A stretch of 64,000 nucleotides of DNA from JAUVDZ01 sp042568205 (GTDB lineage: Bacteria; Patescibacteriota; Gracilibacteria; UBA1369; PNNO01). A program made the position numbers and the translations under genes. The notes under the pieces were generated by a model. That model worked only from the letters and a program-made list of their open reading frames with translations. It ran no database searches and was not told where the DNA came from. The stretch is from assembly GCA_042568205.1 (NCBI GenBank), contig JBHPJE010000003.1:36683-100682 (forward strand). The letters are read 5' to 3'. Shown one piece after another: positions 1 through 8,290 of this stretch. Within the stretch, counting starts at the first letter, position 1. Each line of letters begins with the position of its first letter.

Positions 1-751
1 TAAAAAAGTTATGTGCGTTCTCGCTTGTAATCCGCGAGACGTCATCATAACTCATGTTTTTTAGCTGTGCAATCTCTTTTGCAACCTCAACAACATACGA
101 TGGTTCGTTCTTTCCACCACGATATTTCTGAGGCGCAAGATAAGGGCAATCAGTTTCAACCATCATAGCGTCCATTGGGCATTCCTCAACAACTGCATGT
201 AAATTGCGAGCAGTTGGATATGTGATAATTCCTGTAAATGAAGTGTAATATCCTGCCATCCAGACTTTTCGTGCAAATTCAACATTTGAACCAAAACAAT
301 GAAAAACCGCATCTTTAACACCTTCTTCTTGCAGAACTTCAAGGCACTGTTCGTCAGAATCTCTATTATGAACGATTAAAGGTAAGTCTAATTCTTTTGC
401 TAGAACGATGTGCTGTTTTAAAACTCGAATTTGAACATCTTTCGGTGAATATTCTTTGAAAAAATCGAGACCAGTCTCCCCTATTGCAACAACTTTCTCG
501 TGTTTAGCTAATTTGCGAAATTCCTCCCACATTTGATCAGTTAATTTCTTAGAATCCTGAGGATGTAAGCCAACAGCAGCATAAATCCCATCATGACTCT
601 CAGCAATCTTCAAAGCGCCCTCAGTCGACTCAATATCACAACCAACAACAATCATCTTTCCGACTCCTGCTTCATGCGCACGATGAATAACAGCATCAAT
701 ATTGTTGCTTAGTGGTTTAAACTGGATGTGGCAATGTGTATCTATGATCAT
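1..751 (-). CDS. tatD: TatD family metal-dependent hydrolase/DNase, 3' end outside window
   Basis: The translation begins MIIDTHCHIQF, the N-terminal metal-binding HxH motif of TatD nucleases, and continues with GLHPQD, GETGLDFF, VHNRDSD, HCFGSN and ETDCPYLAP in the usual order. About 250 residues are present. The frame is still open at base 1 (ending ENAHNFF), so only a few C-terminal residues are missing. The family consists of TIM-barrel metal-dependent nucleases acting on DNA or RNA ends in the cytoplasm. The start at 751 places the HxH motif immediately after the initiator, as is normal. It is transcribed divergently from the glycosyltransferase at 794, with a 42-base gap. Family assignment is firm; the exact substrate is not known. 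Confidence 0.9.
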   Translation of the reverse strand, partial: MIIDTHCHIQFKPLSNNIDAVIHRAHEAGVGKMIVVGCDIESTEGALKIAESHDGIYAAVGLHPQDSKKLTDQMWEEFRKLAKHEKVVAIGETGLDFFKEYSPKDVQIRVLKQHIVLAKELDLPLIVHNRDSDEQCLEVLQEEGVKDAVFHCFGSNVEFARKVWMAGYYTSFTGIITYPTARNLHAVVEECPMDAMMVETDCPYLAPQKYRGGKNEPSYVVEVAKEIAQLKNMSYDDVSRITSENAHNFF

Positions 752-793
752 AACGCAATTTAATGTATCATAACTCACGCAATAAAAAAAATT

Positions 794-2878
794 ATGAAGG
801 CTAGTATTTTAATTGTACATTTCGGTGACTCAAAACCAACTTTAAAGTGTATTAAGTCGATTAAAAGCGATCTCGAACACGAAATTATCGTTGTTGATAA
901 TAATCTCAAGGATTCTCAGCGTGGAAAATTCGCAAATGTGCGATATTTTAAATCCGATTTAAATAATTATTGCCATGCTCTTAATTTTGGCTTTAAAAAG
1001 GCAAAAAGCGACATCGTTGTTGTGCTTAATCCTGATGCAGAAGTTGCACCTAACTGGCTCGATGAAATCTTGAAGCCTTTTTCTGATCCTAAAATTGCTG
1101 GAGTTTCTTCAAAAATTCTTTTTAAAAAATCAAAACGAATAAATTCACTTGGAATCGAAGAAATTAAAGATTTTTATTATAGAGATGCTGGTTTTGATGA
1201 AGAAGATGATCCAAATCTAAAACCTCAGGAAATAAAATACGCTAGCGGATGCAGTGTGGCATATAGAAAGTCAGCAATTAAAGAAGTTGGAGGATTTGAT
1301 GAAGATTTTGTGATGTATGTAGAGGATGTTGATATGGGAATTAAACTGCGAGCAAGGAATTACAAGCTAATGGTTGCACCAACCAGCATTGTTTATCATG
1401 CTTTCCATGGAACTTCTGGTGGAGTTGATCTTCCGTGGTATTTTTGCAATCGAAATCGCTTTTTATTAATTGCTAAACATCATCCTGAAAAATTTACCAA
1501 ACAAATTAAAAAATCTCATCCATTTATCCATGGTCAATTGGATTATTTATTTGAATTTGTAAAAGCCGGTATTTATAAACTTATAATTGAAGGAAATTAT
1601 GAAGAATATCTCCAGGAAATTCTAGAAAAGTGCACTGAAATTTTTCCTTTAGATAAAGTTCAAAATATTATCAATGAAATACAATTAAATTTGGGCTTAC
1701 GAAAGCCAAGGATCGCCTTTTACGATCATGCTTTACAATTTATTGGTGGAGGTCAAAAATATGGTTGTACAATTGCAGAAGAAGCTCAAAAATTTGGTAA
1801 TGTAACTTTTATCACGAATAAGCCGGTTACAATTGATAATTTAGAGAATTGGTATGACTTAGATCTATCAAACTGCGATCTTAAAACCATTGAACTTGAA
1901 ATTAATGAAGATGATAAACAAATAAATCCAAGCTTGGCAGAAGTAATGGCTACAAATCCTTTTATGCCTGTTGAAGACGAAATCCTCAATTATGATTTGA
2001 TGATAAATGTGAATATGGTTTCTCATGTAAATGCGCTGGCTCTTCAAAATATATTCCTTTGCCACTTCCCTGACGGCGGGAAGAAATATCATTTTTATGT
2101 AGATGAGTACGACAAACTTATAACAAACTCAAAATATACAAAATCGTGGATTAAAAAGAAGTGGAAACTTGAACCAGACGAGATTATTTATCCTCCGGTG
2201 GATATGAAGTATGAAGGACATACTGAAAAAGAAAACATCATCTTGTCAGTTGCCCGTTTTGAAAAATCAGGATCAAAAAAGCAATTAGAATTGGTTAAAG
2301 CATTTGAAAAAATGCGCCTTAAAGAATGGAAGCTGATTTTGGCTGGTGGAAGTCTTGAAAACAACCGGTACCTCGACCGGATTAAATCATATATCGAATC
2401 CAGGGACTTAAATGTTGAGGTTAAAACGAATTTATCAAACTCAGATCTCAAAAAAACATATGCTCATGCAAAAATTTTCTGGCATGCCTGTGGACTCGGA
2501 GTTAAAGAGAGCAAAAATCCAAATTTAATCGAACATTTTGGTATGACAACAGTTGAAGCTATGCAAAATGGGTGCGTACCTGTTGTAATAAACGGCGGAG
2601 GTCAGCGCGAAATCATAGATCATGGAAAAAATGGATTTAAATTTAAAAATCCAACACAATTAGTAAAATTTACAAACAAATTAATCAAATCAAATAGCTT
2701 ATTAAGAATATTAAGCGATGCTGCGTCTAGATCTTCAAAGAAATTCGAAAAAGAAAACTTTCAAAAACAATTTTCTTCAATTTTAGCTGAATGTATTGAA
2801 AAAATAACTGCTAAAAAGAATTTTATTCCTGAGGCTCATCACGTTTATAAACAACTTACTTCTCGGAAAGCTTCTTAA
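794..2878 (+). CDS. Two-domain glycosyltransferase (GT2 + GT4)
   Basis: This 694-residue protein joins two glycosyltransferase folds. Residues 1-250 look like a GT2 enzyme of the rhamnosyltransferase type: a beta-strand start (ASILIVHFG), a VVLNPDAEV nucleotide-sugar site, and EDVDMGIKLRARNYK followed by VYHAFHG. Residues 305-680 look like a GT-B fold GT4 enzyme, with a GGGQKYG glycine-rich start and the EHFGMTTVEAMQNG signature (E-x7-E type) near the end. It probably adds two successive sugars to a surface glycan at the inner face of the membrane. The leader is A-rich without an SD. It is first in a cluster with another GT4 gene and a polysaccharide ABC exporter. Its 3' end overlaps a convergent small gene by 23 bases. 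Sugar specificity cannot be read from the sequence. Confidence 0.85.
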   Translation: MKASILIVHFGDSKPTLKCIKSIKSDLEHEIIVVDNNLKDSQRGKFANVRYFKSDLNNYCHALNFGFKKAKSDIVVVLNPDAEVAPNWLDEILKPFSDPKIAGVSSKILFKKSKRINSLGIEEIKDFYYRDAGFDEEDDPNLKPQEIKYASGCSVAYRKSAIKEVGGFDEDFVMYVEDVDMGIKLRARNYKLMVAPTSIVYHAFHGTSGGVDLPWYFCNRNRFLLIAKHHPEKFTKQIKKSHPFIHGQLDYLFEFVKAGIYKLIIEGNYEEYLQEILEKCTEIFPLDKVQNIINEIQLNLGLRKPRIAFYDHALQFIGGGQKYGCTIAEEAQKFGNVTFITNKPVTIDNLENWYDLDLSNCDLKTIELEINEDDKQINPSLAEVMATNPFMPVEDEILNYDLMINVNMVSHVNALALQNIFLCHFPDGGKKYHFYVDEYDKLITNSKYTKSWIKKKWKLEPDEIIYPPVDMKYEGHTEKENIILSVARFEKSGSKKQLELVKAFEKMRLKEWKLILAGGSLENNRYLDRIKSYIESRDLNVEVKTNLSNSDLKKTYAHAKIFWHACGLGVKESKNPNLIEHFGMTTVEAMQNGCVPVVINGGGQREIIDHGKNGFKFKNPTQLVKFTNKLIKSNSLLRILSDAASRSSKKFEKENFQKQFSSILAECIEKITAKKNFIPEAHHVYKQLTSRKAS

Positions 2879-3188
2879 TCTCTTTTTCCAGCTTTTCAAT
2901 ATACTTTATTGTCTCTTCGTTAAACTTTTCCTGACGTTGGACTATTTCTCCAATAAAATATTCTGTTTCGTAATAGAATTTGTTTTTTGCCTTATCAATG
3001 AGCTTTCCACCAACCTTTCGCGGAGAAGTAAACTTCCGATAATGTTTTGAAAGCTTAGCATTGTCTTTTAAAAGTTTAATGTTTCCCTTTCCCTTAACTC
3101 TTTTACGATGAATTACAGCTATATCTTTTGACAGCTTGTCCAAAAATTTTAGAATGCGATCTTTGTCGGTTTCTGATAAACTACTCAT
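2856..3188 (-). CDS. Small lysine-rich coiled-coil protein, unknown
   Basis: A 110-residue protein without a recognised family. It is rich in Lys and Glu; the middle is strongly basic (RKRVKGKGN, KHYRKFTSPRK) and the last 30 residues form a heptad-like helix (IKYIEKLEKEIKKLSEK). No membrane segment or signal is visible. It lies tail-to-tail between two glycosyltransferases, overlapping the 3' end of the first by 23 bases, so it is probably transcribed separately. The basic centre may bind nucleic acid, but that is only a guess. A real gene is likely because the frame fills the gap and codon use matches neighbours. Confidence 0.6.
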   Translation of the reverse strand: MSSLSETDKDRILKFLDKLSKDIAVIHRKRVKGKGNIKLLKDNAKLSKHYRKFTSPRKVGGKLIDKAKNKFYYETEYFIGEIVQRQEKFNEETIKYIEKLEKEIKKLSEK

Positions 3189-3210
3189 GCCTTAATCGTA
3201 CAACAAAAAC

Positions 3211-4293
3211 ATGAAAATTGGAATCGATGTTACAAGCTTAAGCATGCCAAAGACTGGAATCGGACAATACCAGTACAATTTGATGAATACTTTGCTCAAA
3301 ATCGATAAAAAGAATGAATATCACCCATATGCATTTAATCTTCGCGATAATACAAAGTATCATTCTTTGGATTTTAATGTGCGGGCCCATAAAATTCCAC
3401 AAAGATTAATAACTGCCTGGTGGCTTGGTGTGAGATATCCCCGATTAGAACAAATCACTGATGATTGCGATGTTTATCAAATATCAGAAATCTGCCAACA
3501 ACCAACAAAGCGCAAGACTGTGGCTTTCATTCATGATCTCACTACCCTTCTCTACCCTGATTATCACATTTTTAAAAACAAATTTCTCAACAAACATCGT
3601 TATAAAAATATCAAACGACATGCTGATGTTGTTTTAACAAATTCTATTCATACAAAATGCGATATAATTGAACATCTTGGCATTGAAGCTGATCGAATCC
3701 GCGTAACTCCTTTTGGAGTTGATGAAAAATTTAAACCAACTAACGGCTCGCCAATCGAAGGGCGATATATTTGCTACCTTGGAACAATTGAACCTAGAAA
3801 AAATCTAGTGAATTTATTGCGAGCTTTTAAAAGATTGAAGGATGAAGAGTCGATTCCGCATAAATTAGTATTAATTGGAAAGGATGGATGGTTTTATGAA
3901 GGGATTTATGAAGAAATGCGAAAATTGCATTTAGAAAATGATGTTGTGCGGCTTGGATTTGTTAAAGATGAAGAATTGCCAGCTTTGATAAGCGGTGCTG
4001 AGCTTTTTGTTTACCCTTCTTTCTATGAAGGATTCGGATTGCCTGTTTTAGAAGCTATGGCATGCGGAACTCCAGTTGTTACCTCAAAAATTAGCTCTTT
4101 GCCTGAAGTTGGAGGAAATGCTGTTATGTATTGTAATCCAAACCAATATAAAGACATCGCTGAAAAAATGTTCGAATTTATAAGATCAAAACCTGAAAGA
4201 GAAAAATTTAGTGCCCTTGGCTTAGAACGTGCCAAAAAATTCACATGGGAGGCATGTGCAAGAAAACATATAGAAATTTATGAAGGTTTATAG
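3211..4293 (+). CDS. GT4 family glycosyltransferase
   Basis: A 360-residue GT-B glycosyltransferase of normal GT4 length. The N-terminal half starts MKIGIDVTSLSMPKTGIGQY, typical of mannosyltransferase-like GT4 proteins that begin with a Gly-rich loop. The C-terminal half has YLGTIEPRKNL and the donor-binding signature YPSFYEGFGLPVLEAMACG followed by TPVVTSKISSLPEV. It transfers an activated hexose (mannose is plausible, given manC at 52798) to a growing surface glycan in the cytoplasm. It lies 22 bases after the start of the convergent 110-residue gene and ends directly at the terminator of the minus-strand RNA at 4294-4729. Confidence 0.88.
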   Translation: MKIGIDVTSLSMPKTGIGQYQYNLMNTLLKIDKKNEYHPYAFNLRDNTKYHSLDFNVRAHKIPQRLITAWWLGVRYPRLEQITDDCDVYQISEICQQPTKRKTVAFIHDLTTLLYPDYHIFKNKFLNKHRYKNIKRHADVVLTNSIHTKCDIIEHLGIEADRIRVTPFGVDEKFKPTNGSPIEGRYICYLGTIEPRKNLVNLLRAFKRLKDEESIPHKLVLIGKDGWFYEGIYEEMRKLHLENDVVRLGFVKDEELPALISGAELFVYPSFYEGFGLPVLEAMACGTPVVTSKISSLPEVGGNAVMYCNPNQYKDIAEKMFEFIRSKPEREKFSALGLERAKKFTWEACARKHIEIYEGL

Positions 4294-4296
4294 AAA

Positions 4297-4328
4297 AGAG
4301 GAGCGCCAGTACCGGGATGGGCGCTCCT
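4297..4328 (-). terminator. Rho-independent terminator of the 4294-4729 RNA
   Basis: On the minus strand GGAGCGCC (4327-4320), a 12-base loop and GGCGCTCC (4307-4300) form an 8-9 bp GC-rich stem, followed by CTTTTC. The plus strand lacks a T-run after the stem, so the terminator serves the minus-strand RNA. Confidence 0.65.
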
Positions 4329-4663
4329 TGCAAAGTGGGTGGGATCAACGATCTCTAGCCTATAGGTTTAGTTGTCGCAACTTCCCGATAAACCTACAAA
4401 CCAGCCGGGCAAACCTTGAAGAGAGTTCTAATATTGGGACGCTCTCTAGACGGACTTCCTTTTGCACACTTTAGATCCGTGGGTGCAAACCGACCAGGTT
4501 CTAACTGTAACAGTGTGCCCATGCACCTACCGGGTGATCATCACCCTAATAATTACAGTTCTACACTCGACCTCGGGCACTGCGACGTGCTCCTGGGCCG
4601 AGTTGGATCATTTGTCTCGATGACGAGGTAAATTTTAGGTCACACAGATGGCGGAAGAGACCA

Positions 4664-4699
4664 TCAGGACCTAATTTCCTTAAACCCGCTGGTGTACAT
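4664..4699 (-). CDS. Possible 11-residue ORF led by a perfect Shine-Dalgarno sequence
   Basis: Inside the 5' part of the structured RNA, AAAGGAGGTG (4713 to 4704) lies six bases before ATG at 4699. The frame encodes MYTSGFKEIRS and stops with TGA at 4666-4664. Almost no other gene in the window has an SD, so this may be a genuine initiation site, perhaps regulatory. The SD and ATG can also be drawn into a small hairpin (GGTGT/ACACC), so the sequence may equally be structural. Evidence for translation is only the motif and its spacing. Confidence 0.3.
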   Translation of the reverse strand: MYTSGFKEIRS

Positions 4700-4735
4700 G
4701 TGACACCTCCTTTCATTGGATGAGACAGGATGGAT

Positions 4736-4764
4736 ACTCTAGTATATTTTTCTATTTTTGTCAA
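4736..4764 (-). promoter_or_regulatory. Sigma70-type promoter for the 4294-4729 RNA
   Basis: Read on the minus strand: TTGACA (4764-4759), a 17-base spacer and TAGAGT (4741-4736, four of six consensus bases). The start point would be near 4729, just ahead of the GC-rich, SD-containing RNA. Confidence 0.6.
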
Positions 4765-4807
4765 GTGTTGCTGGAAATATTATTGTTCTATATTGATTTA
4801 CATTAAT

Positions 4808-5689
4808 ATGGAACAACTAAAACCAGACATCGAGCTATCATTATCAAAACCAAATAATAAATTAATTGTTGCTTTATCAACATTAATATCATTGCTTGCA
4901 ATTGCTGCATGTGATGGAAAAAAAGCTCCTCCTCCAGAGAATAAACCAGATATTAATGAATATGAAGATTTTGTAAGTATTGACAGAGAATCCCATAACA
5001 AAAGTCAGCGTCTTGTTAATCAGGCACAATTAGAAGATGCTCAAGATTATGATGCAATTAAAGAAGTTTTATCTATTGAAGCTGATAATTTTTTCAATAC
5101 AGCCGCAAAACTGCAGCCATTAGTTAAACTCTTAAGAAAAAATCCATGGATAATTGCAAAAATCAAACAAAATCTAAAAAGAACTGAAAAAGAGGTTGAA
5201 AGATTAAAAGAGGATCCCAAAAACGGGAGTAGTTTTACAGTATCAATAAATTCAAAATTTAATGTTGAAATCACTGCTGATCCATATAATTTCTTAAATA
5301 ATGGTGGTGGTTTTATAATGTTTCGAATAATAGATAAAAAGGGTAAACCAGTATTACAACTTTTTATAGAAAATGAAACAAATTGCCAGGAAATATCATT
5401 AGCTGATTGGTTAAAAAAAACATTTAGTAATAAATGTGAGCACCGGCCAGGAGAAGGGCCTTTTAGAGTAGAGTTTGAAGCTGTGGGAATTAAACACAAA
5501 GAAAAAATCGGAATTATAAGTTTTGCTGATTTTGAATTACAAAAGAAAATTGATGATTTACATGATGCAGGTCATGACTTAGATGAAGAAAGAGTAAAAA
5601 ATCTCACTGAACACCTTCCACCAGAAATCGTGCAAATACTAAGATTGTTAAAAATGGCTAACGACTTTCTCCCGGAGCATTTAAGATAA
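4808..5689 (+). CDS. Predicted lipoprotein, unknown function
   Basis: The likely start at 4808 gives 293 residues with a type II signal peptide: a hydrophobic stretch (LIVALSTLISLLAIAAC) ending in a lipobox with Cys35, then DGKKAPPPENK, a flexible linker. The remaining 250 residues are hydrophilic and mostly helical at the start and end, with a central beta-rich part containing two Cys (NCQEISLADWL and NKCEHRPGEG) that could form a disulfide outside the cell. No family is recognised. A longer upstream reading (from 4730) would add a Cys-rich stretch within the RNA promoter region and is unlikely. It is followed tail-to-tail, three bases away, by the ABC exporter ATPase. Confidence 0.7.
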   Translation: MEQLKPDIELSLSKPNNKLIVALSTLISLLAIAACDGKKAPPPENKPDINEYEDFVSIDRESHNKSQRLVNQAQLEDAQDYDAIKEVLSIEADNFFNTAAKLQPLVKLLRKNPWIIAKIKQNLKRTEKEVERLKEDPKNGSSFTVSINSKFNVEITADPYNFLNNGGGFIMFRIIDKKGKPVLQLFIENETNCQEISLADWLKKTFSNKCEHRPGEGPFRVEFEAVGIKHKEKIGIISFADFELQKKIDDLHDAGHDLDEERVKNLTEHLPPEIVQILRLLKMANDFLPEHLR

Positions 5690-5692
5690 TTA

Positions 5693-6409
5693 TTAATTCT
5701 TATAATGCTGCACCACCTCACTCGCTCCCCCATCTTTCACAATTCTTCCATTTTCCATCAAAATCGCACGATCGCAGAACTTTTCTATCATGTCTAAGTC
5801 GTGACTAACCAGGACAATGGTCTTTCCTTGTGCTTTCAAATCTTCAAATACTTTCATACACTTTTTTTGGAACTCTCTGTCCCCCACTGCGAGGACTTCG
5901 TCACATAAATATACATCTGCGTGAGCTGCTGAAGCAATTGCGAATGCAAGTCTCATCTGCATTCCTGAAGAAAAGTTTTTAAGCTTCATTTCCATGAAAT
6001 TTTCAAGCTCAGCAAACTGAACAATATTTTTATACATTGAGTCAATTTTTGGCCTACTCATACCAAGAATCACACCATTCAAATAAATATTCTCCCTTGC
6101 TGAAAGGTCTCCGTTAAATCCAACTCCTAATTCTAAAAATGGCGAAACTTCACCATCAATTTCAACCTCACCTGACGAAGGAACATAAATATTTGCTAAC
6201 AATTTTAATAAAGTCGACTTCCCTGATCCATTCTTCCCAATAATCCCAATAAACTCACCCTTTGCAACCTCCAGATTCACATCCTTCAAAGCATCAAGAT
6301 CAATATATTTACGTCTCCTATAAAAATTAACAAAACTCTCCTTCAAAGTATCACGCTTTTCATGCGGGATCTTAAACTTCTTACAAACATTTGTGAGTTT
6401 TATAGCCAT
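5693..6409 (-). CDS. Polysaccharide/teichoic-acid ABC exporter, ATP-binding subunit
   Basis: The 238-residue ATPase matches the Wzt/TagH family. Walker A is IGKNGSGKSTLLKLL near residue 57, the ABC signature is LKNFSSGMQMRLAFAIA, Walker B is DVYLCDEVLAVGD and the switch His is in VLVSHD. The motif FLELGVGFNGDLSARENIYLNG is characteristic of O-antigen and teichoic-acid exporters. It lacks the extra C-terminal carbohydrate-binding domain of some Wzt proteins. It pairs with the permease at 6410-7186: the permease stop abuts this start, so they form an operon. Together they move lipid-linked glycans made by the adjacent glycosyltransferases across the membrane. Confidence 0.92.
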   Translation of the reverse strand: MAIKLTNVCKKFKIPHEKRDTLKESFVNFYRRRKYIDLDALKDVNLEVAKGEFIGIIGKNGSGKSTLLKLLANIYVPSSGEVEIDGEVSPFLELGVGFNGDLSARENIYLNGVILGMSRPKIDSMYKNIVQFAELENFMEMKLKNFSSGMQMRLAFAIASAAHADVYLCDEVLAVGDREFQKKCMKVFEDLKAQGKTIVLVSHDLDMIEKFCDRAILMENGRIVKDGGASEVVQHYKN

Positions 6410-7186
6410 TTAAATGTTTTCAGGGATTTTTTTATCAAACCGTAGGAAAATAAATATACCAAATACAAGAACAACTGCAACCATTAATAATAATGATCCA
6501 TTTAGATTAGCTGCCGGTATATGATCCAAAACAAAGACCGCTCGCGAATACTCAATCAATCTTGCTAACGGATTCAAATAAATATATCGATGATAAGCCT
6601 CCGGAACCATTGTAATCGGATAGATAATCGGCGTCATCCAAAATCCAATCTGCAAAAGAACCTCCCAAATATGACTAAAGTCACGAAACTTTATATAGAG
6701 AACGCTCAAAATTAAAGACATGCCCAAAATCAAGAAGTACAATTCAATCACATATACCAAAAAGAAGAAAAAGTTCATGCTAAAGCCAATATCGCTCACT
6801 GCCAAAAATACAAAGAACACAATCATATTCAATAAAAACGTCAGAAAAGTCGTAAGAGTCGAAGCAATCACAATAATAATTCTAGGAAAATACACTTTTC
6901 GAATGATCGCCTCCTTAGCTTCAAAGCTTCGCAAAGCAATCGAGGTCGCCTCTGCAAAGAAATTCCAAATCACAACACCAAGTAAGAGATAAAGCTGATA
7001 ATTTTCAACTGGAAACCTCATAAATACCGAAAAAACAACATAAAGAACCGCGAACAACAGTAAAGGCTTAACTAAAGTCCAAAAATATCCAAGAAGCGAG
7101 TTCTGATATCTAACCTTAAAATCAGAAATTGCGATTTCTTTGAGGATTCGGAGGTTTTTTTTGCTGAAAATTGAATGTTTCTTCAT
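6410..7186 (-). CDS. Polysaccharide ABC exporter, permease subunit (ABC-2 type)
   Basis: A 258-residue membrane protein with about six hydrophobic helices and the Wzm/TagG pattern: an N-terminal cytoplasmic stretch (LKEIAISDFKVRYQNSLLGYFWTLVKPLLLF), YPITMVPEAYHRYIYLNPLARLIEYSRAVF near the end, and a final membrane helix. It forms the channel of the exporter with the ATPase encoded immediately downstream, with the two genes abutting. It is divergently transcribed from aroF at 7271. The substrate is probably the glycan assembled by the neighbouring GT2/GT4 enzymes; the actual sugar is unknown. Confidence 0.92.
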   Translation of the reverse strand: MKKHSIFSKKNLRILKEIAISDFKVRYQNSLLGYFWTLVKPLLLFAVLYVVFSVFMRFPVENYQLYLLLGVVIWNFFAEATSIALRSFEAKEAIIRKVYFPRIIIVIASTLTTFLTFLLNMIVFFVFLAVSDIGFSMNFFFFLVYVIELYFLILGMSLILSVLYIKFRDFSHIWEVLLQIGFWMTPIIYPITMVPEAYHRYIYLNPLARLIEYSRAVFVLDHIPAANLNGSLLLMVAVVLVFGIFIFLRFDKKIPENI

Positions 7187-7270
7187 ATTGGTTCAAATAT
7201 ACCATATTTCCCTTCCCCACAACATTAATTTCTGGTATTTTGTTTTAGCTTATAAATAAACAAATTCGAC

Positions 7271-8287
7271 ATGATTATCGTAATGAGAAAGTCGGCTACT
7301 AAAGAACAAACGCAGTCGATTTTACAAGAAATTGAAGAGAAAGGCTTAAAACCAATGCCGTTATACGGAACTGAAAGAACTGTTATTGCAGTTATAGGTG
7401 ACGAGAGAATTCTCGACAGACAACATGTTGCATCGCAACCTGGTGTTAGCAATGTAATGCTGGTTTTGCCTCCTTATAAACTTGTAGCACGCGAAACAAA
7501 ACACGAAGACACTGTTATAAAAATTCGCGAAGGAGTTGAAATTGGTGGAAAAGAAATTTGTGTAATGGCTGGTCCATGCGCAGTTGAAAATTATGAATTC
7601 GTAAGCCAAGCTGCAAAAGCTGTAAAAGCTGCTGGTGCAAAAATTTTAAGAGGAGGAGCATTTAAACCTAGAACAGGACCTTATTCTTTTCAGGGATTAG
7701 GTGAAAAAGGTTTGAAAATCCTAAAAAAAGTTTCTGAAGAAGAAGATATCCCATTTGTAACTGAGGTTTTAAATACAAAAGATCTACCATTAGTTTCTGA
7801 ATATGCAGATATCCTTCAGGTTGGAGCTCGAAATATGCAAAACTTCAATCTTCTTGAAGAATTAGGAAAACAAAAAAGGCCTGTGCTTCTGAAACGTGGA
7901 ATGTCTGCGAAAATTAAAGAGTGGTTATTGGCAGCTGAATATATTATGTCTAATGGAAATCCAAATGTAATTTTATGTGAAAGAGGAATCCGAACTTTTG
8001 AAACTGAAATCCGATCAACTCTTGCTTTACAATCTGTACCTTTAATTAAAGAACTTAGTCATTTGCCAATTATTGTTGATCCTTCTCATGCAGCAGGAAA
8101 ACCTTCGTTAATCCCGGCAATGTCTAAAGCTTCAATTGCTGCTGGTGCTGATGGTATAATCGTGGAGGTTCATCCAAAACCAGACGAGGCACTTTGCGAT
8201 GGTCAGCAAGCTCTTACTCCTGAAATCTTTAAAGATATGATGGATGAGATGAAGCCAGTTGCAGAGGCAGTTGGAAAAACAATGTAA
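7271..8287 (+). CDS. aroF: 3-deoxy-7-phosphoheptulonate (DAHP) synthase with N-terminal regulatory domain
   Basis: This 338-residue enzyme condenses phosphoenolpyruvate and erythrose 4-phosphate, the first step of the shikimate pathway. Residues 1-70 form the ferredoxin-like domain seen in the Thermotoga-type enzyme, where it mediates feedback inhibition by Tyr/Phe (known for the family). The barrel follows with AGPCAVEN, LRGGAFKPRTGPYSFQGLG, QVGARNMQNF, LLKRGM, LCERGIRTFE and VDPSHAAGKPS, all active-site or metal motifs. It is the first gene of aroF-aroB-aroAK, with three bases between it and aroB. A second, shorter DAHP synthase lacking this domain lies at 37840. Confidence 0.95.
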   Translation: MIIVMRKSATKEQTQSILQEIEEKGLKPMPLYGTERTVIAVIGDERILDRQHVASQPGVSNVMLVLPPYKLVARETKHEDTVIKIREGVEIGGKEICVMAGPCAVENYEFVSQAAKAVKAAGAKILRGGAFKPRTGPYSFQGLGEKGLKILKKVSEEEDIPFVTEVLNTKDLPLVSEYADILQVGARNMQNFNLLEELGKQKRPVLLKRGMSAKIKEWLLAAEYIMSNGNPNVILCERGIRTFETEIRSTLALQSVPLIKELSHLPIIVDPSHAAGKPSLIPAMSKASIAAGADGIIVEVHPKPDEALCDGQQALTPEIFKDMMDEMKPVAEAVGKTM

Positions 8288-8290
8288 TCT

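Larger units (their letters stand above)
4294..4729 (-). ncRNA. Unrecognised structured RNA, about 430 nt, own promoter and terminator
   Basis: This stretch is about 50% GC inside roughly 30% GC DNA, a usual sign of a structured RNA gene in AT-rich genomes. On the minus strand it starts at a TTGACA-N17-TAGAGT promoter (4736-4764) and ends in a strong hairpin (GGAGCGCC 4320-4327 with GGCGCTCC 4300-4307) followed by U-rich sequence. Between them many hairpins can be drawn: TTAGGTC/GACCTAA enclosing GATGG/CCATC, CTCGG/CCGAG with GCAC/GTGC, TTTGCAC/GTGCAAA, AGAGAG/CTCTCT, and TAGGTTT/AAACCTA enclosing AGTTG/CAACT. Near the 5' end is a perfect SD (AAAGGAGGTG, 4704-4713) six bases before an ATG opening an 11-codon ORF. 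The conserved sequences of RNase P RNA, tmRNA, SRP RNA and common riboswitches were not found. Confidence 0.65.

Noticed and set aside
4416..4631. Plus-strand open frames in 4280-4640
   Set aside because: They lie entirely inside the GC-rich RNA, have no leader like the other genes, and cross stem-loops; GC-rich DNA has fewer stops by chance.
4294..4729. RNase P RNA, tmRNA or SRP RNA as identity of the GC-rich minus-strand RNA
   Set aside because: The conserved P4 segment of RNase P, the tmRNA tag ORF and tRNA-like end, and the SRP GGAAG loop context were not found on either strand, although the length would fit.
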